From: Synchiropus splendidus
Lineage: Eukaryota > Chordata > Actinopteri > Syngnathiformes > Callionymidae
Length of the DNA: 64,000 nucleotides
Direction of reading: 5' to 3'
Assembly: GCF_027744825.2 (NCBI RefSeq)
Contig: NC_071334.1
Span: forward strand, 4,885,937-4,949,936
This document shows positions 56,361 through 64,000 of the stretch, in pieces. The notes under the pieces are model-generated. The model made no database searches and was not told where the DNA came from. It was given only the letters and a program-made list of their open reading frames with translations. The position numbers were made by a program, and so were the translations under genes. Numbering within the stretch: the first letter of the stretch is position 1; each line of letters starts with the position of its first letter.

Positions 56361-56879
56361 TGGGAGCGTCTCCCATGAAAAGCATATTTTCCCAGCTGAT
56401 CGAAATACTTCAAATCGCTTCACACTGTTTTTCAATACATAGTATTGTTTAATCGACACCATCCAAAACTCCCCACCAACTTTGTTGATTAAATCTTATG
56501 TGCCCGTATGTTTTGAATTTCAGTGTGTTGAAATGGCTTTGTGTGTCTGTGTGTGTGTGTGCGTGCGTTCATTAAAGTGTGTTTTGTTTTTTAATAGACA
56601 ACTCTGATACACAGAAATACATCACAATGTAGCCAAGATGAAGTGAGCATCTCATGAAGTTCTAGACTGAATCAAGTGTGGTCGGTTTCACTCTATTAAA
56701 GTGGTTTAGAATTTGATGTTTACCTGGAGAAAAATATTAAAATATTCTTGAAATTCATTCATTAATCTTTTCAATGTTGTGATGTCAGTGGGGAAGTACT
56801 TGGAGGTTATTGTCCTTTTGGGATCAAATGTAAAACTGCTGGTCATTCATCGTGTACAGTGGTGCCTTTGCTTTGCCGC
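56361..56879. other. No gene seen
   Basis: Short (GT)n near 56541-56566. Otherwise AT-rich single-copy. Confidence 0.4.
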
Positions 56880-57088
56880 TGGTGATGGGTAGATGAGGCT
56901 TCATGAAACAGTGTTGCAGTGTCCTATTATCAGAGACCACTAGATGGTTCTCTTGGTTTAGAAGTGATGTGAAGTTTCATTGTTCAAGTCCAAACATCTC
57001 GTGGCCTCTGAAAATGAGGACACTGTTTCATGAAACCTCATCAACCATTTCAGTACTGTTTCATGAAACCTCATTGACCCATCACTAC
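56880..57088 (+). mobile_element. Family A element
   Basis: GGTGATGGGTAGATGAGGCTTC start and CCTCATTGACCCATCACTA end near 57087. The forward motif is damaged (CCACTAGATGGTTCT, near 56938) and the reverse motif is deleted. The right terminal segment is duplicated once, as in the seed of the large arrays. Confidence 0.8.
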
Positions 57089-57182
57089 TTGCCACTGTGA
57101 CTGTAGCAGAGCATGACTCTCATTTTGACCTTGAAATGCTTAGAAGAAAATATTGCTTTGTTGAAATTTCAAGACGAAATGG

Positions 57183-57351
57183 TAGTGATGGACTGGTGGA
57201 GCTTCGTTCTCAGAGCTCAGAAGGTGGCACACTTGACTTAAAACTGACGTGAGGCTTCACTGCAATAGCCGTTCAAAGACAAAGATCTTAGAGCTGAGAG
57301 AGCCATCTGGTGGACTTGACAGTTTCATGACGCTTCATGAGCCGATCACTA
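57183..57351 (+). mobile_element. Family A element, divergent subfamily
   Basis: TAGTGATGGACTGGTGGAGCTTC start, with a TTCATGAGCCGATCACTA end at 57351. Shares its centre (AGAGCTCAGAAGGTGG, CAAAGACAAAGATCTTAGAGC) with the 38.92-kb copy. The reverse motif near 57302-57316 has one mismatch. Confidence 0.7.
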
Positions 57352-57535
57352 AAGATGAGGTTTCGTGACACAGTGTACTGATTTTCAGAGGCCACCAGAT
57401 GGCACCGTCTGCTAAAATGTTCATGTGAAATGTGAATGAAACCTCACATCATTCCTAAACCAAGAGCGCCATCTAGTGGCCTGTTTCGTCAACCCTGCAA
57501 AACTGTTTCATGATGCCTCATCTACCCATCACTAC
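57352..57535 (-). mobile_element. Family A element, inverted, head-on with the previous copy
   Basis: Runs AAGATGAGGTTTCGTGACAC to CCTCATCTACCCATCACTA. Blocks appear in reverse order compared with most copies (AACCTCACATCATTCCTAAACCAAGAG). Both 15-mers are exact: 57392-57406 on the plus strand and 57466-57480 on the minus strand. It directly abuts the preceding copy, sharing the TCACTA/A junction. Confidence 0.8.
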
Positions 57536-59080
57536 CTATCGTTGTCTTGCACCTTTGTACTCTTTACATCCTGTATTATTTAAGCACATGACGAACTAGT
57601 TCACAGTTACTTGATGTAAAGGGTATATTTTTATGACACTGTTTTATTTGAAGTGTGAAAATGTAGGGAGCGAAAACACACTCAGAAATGGATACAGAGA
57701 TAGCAGTTCTGTGTAACAGTCGTTTCTTAAAGCACTCAGCTGGTGAAACCAAGAGGCGGCAGGGTTTAATGTACAATGTAAATTTTGACTTTGTTTATCT
57801 TGAGCTGCGTGATGTGGGTTTTAAGTAAGATCAATTGGCAAATACATTCTAAAGAGGGTTTTGAAGTATTTAATGCTTCGGCTGTTGACATAGGAAACAG
57901 TCAGGTCATACAGGTGAATGACTGTGATACTGTTTACTCTGTGTCAGAAATGCTAGAGTCGACATTTTCAATCAGATTGTGTCGTAGGTATATACGGCGG
58001 CACGTCAGTGTGTATCAAGGCGATTTCTAGGACATCACTGCATCAGGTTAAAACATTTCGAGGGGTTTTGCTGGTCTTAAAAGGAGGCGATAACATCATC
58101 ATCTGCTGTATGTATCTATGAGTCCACTCTGTAATGAACACATGAATTTAGAAACAAAGACAGAAAAGAAGGGTCGGGCATTATTCCATCCTAAAGACCT
58201 CCAGACGGAAAACAACAGGGAGACACGGGTGAAACTGAAAAAAAAGAGAAACGCTGCTGTTCGAAACAAAACAAGATATTGAAGAGACCAAAAATGAAAT
58301 CTGCTACATTGCCCTTAAGACAACACATGCGGCTCCTCGCAGACTTGAGAATCCACGGCAGGAGAAACATGAAAATCACGCTGAGCAGAATGTGTCACAA
58401 TATGTTGTGTGTGGGAGAATTCTATATCTGAAGTCGACCGCCTTCTGTCGGAGTTCCACCGGAATATAGAATTCACTTTTGCTGCTATCGTGAGGGGACT
58501 TATTTATATTCCTTCCACCAGACTTTTTTGAACCATGTGAGGCCCTAAACCCTTAAGAACCTGTGCGTCGCGGTGTGGGGGTCGGGGGGGTTCTAATGCT
58601 CTGTTTAGATAACATTTAGATTGACATTTAACTGTATTAATGTGCAGATTCTGATGTTAATCATCTCTATAGCAACACAACGTCGACTGCACGTACAGAC
58701 TCCCAGACAACCTCCAAGTACACACTGCTGTCACGCGGCTATATGGTTGTCAATATTGAGTCAGTGTTCTCCTGTGTAGCCAGTTCTTCTTAGGTCTCCC
58801 ATTGGATGACTTGCTAAGCCTTTAGTATCTTCCTTCGGCACTACGGTTCACTGCCAGGATCCTTTGGAAGAAAGGATATTTACCTGTCGTCCTGAGGCTT
58901 GAAGCTAGTTGACGCTACTTTAGTGAGCCAATCCGGTCTCAGGATATTGACCAATGCACTCAGATCTCAGCTGTCTCATCCAGCAGTCCATGGTACGAAA
59001 CAAACACTTGCAGAGTGAAGTAGAGTGACAGGGCTTCAATGTACACCAGCAAGACAGGACCGTCATCAGTTTAATCTGGG
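57536..59080. other. No gene seen
   Basis: Single-copy. A possible inverted pair surrounds GAATTCTATATCTG and GGAATATAGAATTC (58418-58431, 58461-58474), about 40 bp apart, which would form a short hairpin. No gene signal. Confidence 0.4.
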
Positions 59081-59081
59081 A

Positions 59082-59262
59082 AGTGATGGATGGATGAGGC
59101 TTCATGAAACAGTGTCGAGACCGGAAGATGGCGCTGTCTGCTGTAAGATGTTTGGACTTCACTCACATCATTTCTAAACCAAGAGCTCCATCTAGTGGCC
59201 TCTGAAAATGAGGACAGTGTTTCATCAACCCTGCACCACTGTTTCATGAAGCCTCGTCACTA
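59082..59262 (-). mobile_element. Family A element, inverted
   Basis: AGTGATGGATGGATGAGGCTTC start, GTTTCATGAAGCCTCGTCACTA end. The centre is in the inverted order (TAAGATGTTTGGACTTCACTC, ATCATTTCTAAACCAAGAGC). The reverse motif AGCTCCATCTAGTGG (near 59186-59200) has one mismatch. Confidence 0.75.
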
Positions 59263-59800
59263 CATCCGTGTTATTCCTACTTATATGTCGACTGACCCTA
59301 TGAGTGGCTTCAAAAGACCTGATGGAAAATGTTTGTAAAGCATTATTATTATAGGTCTGAAAGGCAGATGGATGTCTAACATGAAAAACTAACCCTGGAG
59401 AAGTGGCGGGTCAAACATGGCCGCTGTTAACTGCTGCCACCCAAAATGGACTTGTTCTCCGGGGTTAAGTCTTTATACAGTGCGAAAAGAGCTGGACAAG
59501 CTAAGCTCCTCTGCGCGTAAAGAGCGAAACTCAGACGCCTTTCAAACGCAGTACTGTCTAAAAATCCTCCTTTTTCAGCTAATTCGCTCAAAAACAGACA
59601 GGGAGGTGTCGCCATCGGTGATCACATGACCTCTTTGGCATGTGAGGCAACTAAAGACAGGCTCAGGTGGAACGGTGTTAAGAGACTTTTGAGGCACTAG
59701 GACCAAGACAGTATTACAGACTACGGTCGTGATATTTGTAAAAGTGGAGCCATCTGGGTGTGTGAACTCATACAGACGCTCATACACTCTTTCCTCCAGC
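59263..59800. other. No gene seen; moderately GC-rich
   Basis: Upstream side of the candidate promoter below. Contains AACATGGCCGCTGTTAAC (59415-59432; YY1-like AACATGGCCGC). No gene is supported. Confidence 0.35.
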
Positions 59801-60133
59801 ATGTAAAGAGGTTGCTGAGGGGGGTGGGACCTTTGTTGCCGTGGAAACACTTGAGTCCAAATAATCATTACAGTTTAAGTCTGTGCACAGCCCATCTATA
59901 AAAGAAGCGGCTCAGACTGGCTGAGCGGCAGCCTTCTGTCGGGGAGGGTGTTCACTGCTGCCACCCACTGGTCACCGAGGACACTCTCCCCGACAGTCTC
60001 CTCCTCCCAAGTCTCCGTGCTGCCGCCTCTCCTCCGTATTCAGTCATTTCCAACCACGGATGACAATAACAATCACTTATTAAAAATCCTTAACAGCAGT
60101 CGGGAAATTCGGCATCATGCGGCAAGTGTTTAA
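59801..60133 (+). promoter_or_regulatory. Candidate TATA promoter with RFX-type X-box and leader hairpin
   Basis: GTTGCCGTGGAAAC (59835-59848) matches the X-box bound by RFX factors. TATAAAAG lies 49 bp downstream at 59897-59904, so transcription would begin near 59925-59935. The first ATG is at 60117, opening a 17-codon frame (MRQVFKYLQRPIPMARS, stop at 60168). Between them lies a strong hairpin (59936-59996). Without a recognised exon the transcript is unknown. It might be a spliced leader of a gene to the right, a small RNA, or a chance motif cluster. Confidence 0.35.
59936..59996 (+). other. 18-bp stem hairpin with 25-nt loop
   Basis: Left arm CTGTCGGGGAGGGTGTTC (59936-59953) pairs with right arm GGACACTCTCCCCGACAG (59979-59996). 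All 18 positions pair if two G-U wobbles are allowed, both of which suit an RNA copied from the plus strand. The size resembles a small structured RNA or leader stem. Confidence 0.7.
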
Positions 60134-60779
60134 ATATTTACAAAGGCCTATTCCCATGGCCCGCTCCTAAGTCATCAAAAAACAATTAAATATTCTTCCC
60201 AGTTGAAAGTCACTTTTTTGTTTGTTTGTTTGTTTTTAAAACCAAATAATTCAGCGCCTTATGAAGAAAATTGCAAAGTGAGCGTCCCACTTTTGCACTC
60301 CCCTTTTGAGGGAAATGGGAAGGAGACACCAAAGAATGAAAACAAGGTTGCAAGGATGGATCAACAAACAAAAATATGAATGGAAAAAAAAAAAGTATTT
60401 AGCGGATAAACTAACAGACTTAAGGAAATAAGCTAATTACACAGATGAGTATTAATCATGTCCTTGTTTTTACAGTGATAGTCCACAGAACTGGGGAAAG
60501 ATTATGTTGATTTGCTTCTTTGAAATATGCTTATTAGAGGACGAGGATAGTTTCATTTCTAAGAAGGGAACCCTCCAACTGAGGAGTGGCTTATATGGAC
60601 AAATATCCCCGTAAATCTCTAGCCATAAACAGGTTGTTGCAAATGCTTTGACTCCAAAACAAAGTAGAAATTCCTCCGCTGTTTGCTGGGTGTTTTATTC
60701 TTCATGCTCCACACCTTGTAGGGATCTATCAAACCTTCAAGACGCTATTGCAGGTCCCAGTATTGGTGGGACGAGTGGC
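60134..60779. other. No gene seen
   Basis: AT-rich with a short (GTTT)n near 60217-60233 and an A-run near 60383-60395. Confidence 0.4.
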
Positions 60780-61455
60780 AGCTGTCTGTGTTTTTAAGCA
60801 TATCTATCCTAGTGAGAACGAATTTCGGGAAAAACGCCTCCTTGTGGGGCCCTTTTGCTGGTCCCCACAAGCCTCAATTCAAGGATGAAAACATCAAAAT
60901 AACTCGGTTTCAGTTTTCGATTCATGCTCCAGGCGAGCCATGTGTTTTGGATGGTTAGGTTTAGAGGGAGAGGCTGGGGAAAGGGTCATGTTAAAGAGAG
61001 GTCCCCTCAAAGATGATGCGACAAACCTGTGCAAGTGTGTGTGTCCTTGTATGGCTATACTTACTATAATTCTTGGAGATACATCTTCTTGTGGGGAACT
61101 TTTGCCGGTTCCCACAAGCCTCAATTCAAGGATGAAAACGTCAAAATAACTTGGTTTCAGTTTTAGGATGGTTAGGTTTAGAGGGAGAGGCTAGGGAAAG
61201 GGTCATGTTAAAGAGAGGTCCCCTCAAAGATGATGCGACAAACCTGTGCGTGTGCGTGTGTCCTTGTATAGCTATACTTGTGGGGGCCAATTCTTGGAGA
61301 CACACCTCGTAGTGGGGACCTTTTGCCGGTCCCCGACAATTTAAGCCTCAGTTTGAGGATGAAGACGCCAAAATAACTGGGTCCTGGTTGAGGTGAGCCA
61401 TGTGTTTTGGATGGTTAGGTTTAGGGTGAGAGGCTGGGGAAAGGGTGATGTCTGT
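60780..61455 (+). repeat. 242-bp tandem repeat, about 2.7 units
   Basis: The marker GGATGGTTAGGTTTAG occurs at 60949, 61167 and 61409. Spacing is 218 and 242 bp because the middle unit lacks about 24 bp (the GCTCCAGGCGAGCCATGTG stretch). Each unit holds TGTGGGG.CCTTTTGC.GGTCCCCACAAGCC, itself an inverted repeat, then CAAAATAAC, then GAGAGGCTGGGGAAAGGGTCATG. In unit 3 CCCCGACAATTTAAGCC replaces the simple CCCCACAAGCC. A distant single unit lies at 37.4 kb. Confidence 0.9.
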
Positions 61456-61507
61456 GGCTACTCCTGCTCCCACCTCTTCTTCTACTTCTGTATTTTTTAA
61501 ATGCCAT

Positions 61508-61533
61508 TAATATATATATATATATATATATAT
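61508..61533. repeat. (TA)n microsatellite
   Basis: About 13 TA units. Confidence 0.9.
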
Positions 61534-62149
61534 TATAACAGAATTTACAAGCGAATATTTTCCCCACGATATCTGTGATGTTAGCCCTTCATGAGGGAAA
61601 AAACATGCTGTAAATCTATTTATTTTTGATCAGTTTTAAAATAATTGCTGCTTAGACAAGAGTGGTTGAACATCCCTTTTAATAACGGCATTCTGACGTG
61701 ATCATTATAGCGCTGGGTGAAAGCTAAACCCCTTTTTCTTATTTCAAATGAGATGCATGAAGGTCTGGCTTGGCGCTGGCGACACACACACACACACACA
61801 CGTGCTCGCGCTCACAAAAGTTTCAAATGACCTCAGCGTTGTGGTTCCAACTTTGTAGCGAGCATCTGCAATAAAACCTTTTCATCATCAATTGTTGTTT
61901 CTGCTGAAGAATCTCTCACACACACACACAAAAACGAAGCCAAAAAGGCGACGTCTATCCAGTTAGCAAGCAACTTTAAACTGCAGCGTCTCGCAACTTC
62001 TCGGAGCCGTGACCGTTTGGGTGGGGAGGACCTTTGAAAAGTTGATGGCACCTTGTGTTAGCAGTTTGCGTCCAAAGCCTCTTGATGGCAGACAAATCGC
62101 AGGTGGCGCTCCTCATTAGCCGCTATTGACAGGCCACATTAAAAAGGAA
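61534..62149. other. No gene seen
   Basis: Two short (CA)n runs near 61782-61800 and 61917-61929. A 72-codon minus frame (61833-62051) is not recognised. Confidence 0.4.
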
Positions 62150-62600
62150 GCCTGGGAAAACAGGCTCGGGAGCCCCTTTTTTGTCTCGCCCCCTTGCTCC
62201 GCTGCCTCCTCCTGCTCTCCCTTTTTTCTTCGCCATGCATATTTCAGATCAGGGAGGGATGTCAGACAGTGCATGGGAATTATTAATCTCAGGTTCTCTA
62301 CTTTTGTTGAGCTGTTTAAGGATTCACACTAACAAAGGGCAAGCGAGTCACGCAGCCGAGCTGACAAGGCCTGTCTTTCTATCTCCAAACACACACCTTT
62401 TTTGTCAATGCCTCGCTCCCTCTTCCCGCCCGCATCTCTCTCCGCCTGACCTTTGGAGCCGCTTAGGTTCACAAAACACCTCCAAACACTTCCTCTCTAA
62501 TGGCCCACTGCTCAAACAATCGGTAGAACGACCTGACGAAGATGATTGATCTCTGACAAGCGGCTCGATGCATTCCTATGAGTCATTAGATCAGGCTGGA
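62150..62600. promoter_or_regulatory. Candidate conserved non-coding block
   Basis: CATGGGAATTATTAATCTCAGG (62273-62294), GAGCTGTTTAAGGATTCACAC, CTAATGGCCCACTGCTCAAACAATCGG (62497-62523) and AGATGATTGATCTCTGACAAGC (62539-62560), then GATGCATTCCTATGAGTCATTAG. The last 60 bp have the look of a deeply conserved element (PBX/MEIS-like TGATTGAT plus TGACA). Needs alignment. Confidence 0.38.
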
Positions 62601-62867
62601 CGGGGGAGAAAGAGGGATGGAAGGGTGGAGTGAGAGAGAGCGAGAGACCTATCGGAGAATTGCTACAGCTGTGCGTACGATGAGACTAGGCATTTATCGA
62701 ATGTCAAGACTTGCAGACAACCTTTTAGGCCGAGTTTGATGTTGGAGAAGCTTCGGGAGAACGTCACGTCCATACCGGTCCTTCATGAAGGAAAAGAGTG
62801 AGCTGAGGCTGTGACACTGGCAGTGAGACGGACGGCTTCTTTAAAGATGCTCTTCATGTTGTGTCTT

Positions 62868-63655
62868 CTTTCTCTTTGGGCTTCTCCCTTCAGTGGTGGC
62901 CACAGCAGATCATCTTCCTCCATCTCCCCCTGTCCTCTGGTTCCTCTTCTCTCAAACCTACAGACCTCATGTCCTCCTTCACCACCTCCATCAATCTCCT
63001 CTGTGGCCTTCCTCTCCACCTTCTGCCTGGCAGTTCCAACCTCAACATCTTCATCTACCAATGTACTGGCTCTCTCTCTCTCTCCTCTGTACATGTCCAA
63101 ACCATCTCCATCCAGCCTCTCTGACTTGGTCTCCTAAACACCTGAGCACATGTGCTGTCCCTCTGATCCTATCATCATCCTGCTCACTCCCAGAGAGAAG
63201 CTCAGCATCTTCATCTCTGCTACCTCCAGCTCTGCCTCCTGTCTTCTCCTCAGTGCCACTGTTTCCAAACCATCCAACATTGCTAGCCTCTCCAACCTTT
63301 TGGACACTTTCCCTTTCATCCTTGCCGACACCCTTTGGTCACACATCACACCTGACACATTTCTCCAATGATTCCATCCTGCCTGCACCCGCTTCTTCAC
63401 CTCTTTCTCACACTCTCCATGGCCCTGGACAGTTGAGCCTCAGTACTTCAAACCCTCCACCTTCTGTATCTCTGCATCCTGTAACTTCACCTGTCCACTT
63501 GGCTCCCTCTCATTCACACACCTGTACTCCGTCTTACTGCAGCTAACCTTCATTCCTCTCCTTTCTAAGGCAAACCTCCACCTCTCTAGCTGATCTTCCA
63601 CTGGCTCCCTGCTCTCACCACAGATCACAATGTCATCTGCAAGCATCAGGTTTTC
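62868..63655 (-). pseudogene. RTE-type LINE 3' fragment truncated inside the catalytic motif
   Basis: The minus strand from 63653 begins LADDIVICGE, so the break lies within the FADD reverse transcriptase motif. It continues PVEDQLERWRFALERRGMKVSC to EGLKY. In another frame (63400-63134) follow KKRVQAGWNHWRNVSGVMCD, RVSARMKGKV and GLETVALRRRQEAELEVAEM. The C-terminal tail is shifted again. The 3' end (GTGGCCACCACTGAAGGGAG, AAAGAGAAAGAAG) lies near 62868. It is close to the 51.5-kb copy throughout, with some shared substitutions. Confidence 0.85.
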
Positions 63656-63752
63656 CCAACATGAACACATTTTATACTTCATATCTTTGGATATAAACAT
63701 TATAAAACAGAGAATCTTCTTGAGGATATTGGAACACAGCAGAGCAAACATT

Positions 63753-63886
63753 ACTCACTCTTGGTTTGGAAATAATGTGAGGTGTCACTGAATGAGTTGT
63801 TCAAGTCCAAACATTTTACAGCAGACAGCGCCATCTGGTGGCCTGTGAACGCTGTTTCATGAAACCTCATGAAACCATCCCGTCAC
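63753..63886 (+). mobile_element. Family A element, left end missing
   Basis: Starts in the middle at ACTCTTGGTTTGGAAATAATG and runs through CAAACATTTTACAGCAGACAG to GTTTCATGAAACCTCATG. The reverse CTCF-like motif at 63827-63841 is exact. Confidence 0.75.
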
Positions 63887-64000
63887 AAGTGGAAACATCA
63901 ACATAAAGGAGGATTACATTTTGTTTTAGGCAAGTTATGGTGGCCATTTTGGGTGCTGTTATGGAGGCGTGACAAAACATGGATGTAATATATTTTTTCT

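Noticed and set aside
62893..63546. 217-codon plus-strand open frame
   Set aside because: Antisense to the RTE fragment. The same low-complexity Ser/Pro/Leu pattern appears opposite the 20.8- and 51.5-kb copies.

Overview
The window looks like intergenic or intronic DNA from a bony fish, most likely a percomorph teleost. The evidence is the repeat content: two kinds of short 5'-truncated LINE 3' ends of the type littering teleost genomes, teleost-style LINE tail motifs, several short inverted-repeat DNA elements, many (CA)n and (TA)n tracts, and long single-copy AT-rich stretches with homeodomain-type motifs. I found no convincing host protein-coding gene, no tRNA or rRNA and no CRISPR array. 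Nearly all open reading frames of 60-250 codons are chance frames, antisense frames of retroelements, or translations of simple repeats.

Layout. 1-7.3 kb: two decayed LINE 3' ends on the minus strand, a TA-flanked inverted-repeat element (4.16-4.88 kb) and first copies of two dispersed short-element families. 7.7-13 kb: CA/TA tract, a 143-bp tandem array (10.1-10.77 kb) and otherwise quiet sequence. 13.6-17.4 kb: two candidate conserved non-coding blocks flanking a short element that contains a 32-bp minisatellite. 17.8-24.4 kb: simple repeats, inverted-repeat elements, an RTE-type LINE fragment and foldback copies. 24.4-31 kb: mostly single-copy sequence. 31-41 kb: dense short elements mixed with candidate regulatory blocks. 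41.3-46.2 kb: a palindromic foldback copy, a cluster of LINE ends including a LINE insertion with a 14-bp target duplication, a second 32-bp minisatellite in the opposite orientation, and a long (TA)n-(T)n tract. 47-56 kb: a CpG-rich possible promoter near 50.4 kb, an RTE fragment, a paired MITE and further candidate regulatory blocks. 56.8-64 kb: four more copies of the short family, a TATA/X-box candidate promoter with a strong downstream hairpin (59.8-60.0 kb), a 242-bp minisatellite and an RTE fragment.

The most interesting signal is one short dispersed family, called family A here. It is about 180-210 bp, with inverted ends related to TAGTGATGGGTAGATGAGG. About 15 copies lie in 64 kb. 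Its body carries two inward-facing 15-mers of the form CCAC(C/T)AGATGGC(A/G)C(T/C), which match the vertebrate CTCF core consensus as I remember it. Its terminal sequence has also expanded twice into long 32-bp tandem arrays, 30 kb apart and in opposite orientations. This suggests a mobile element that both spreads candidate insulator sites and seeds satellites. A second family (family B, foldback type) has roughly 100-bp inverted arms and about ten copies. All functional statements are inference from sequence alone.
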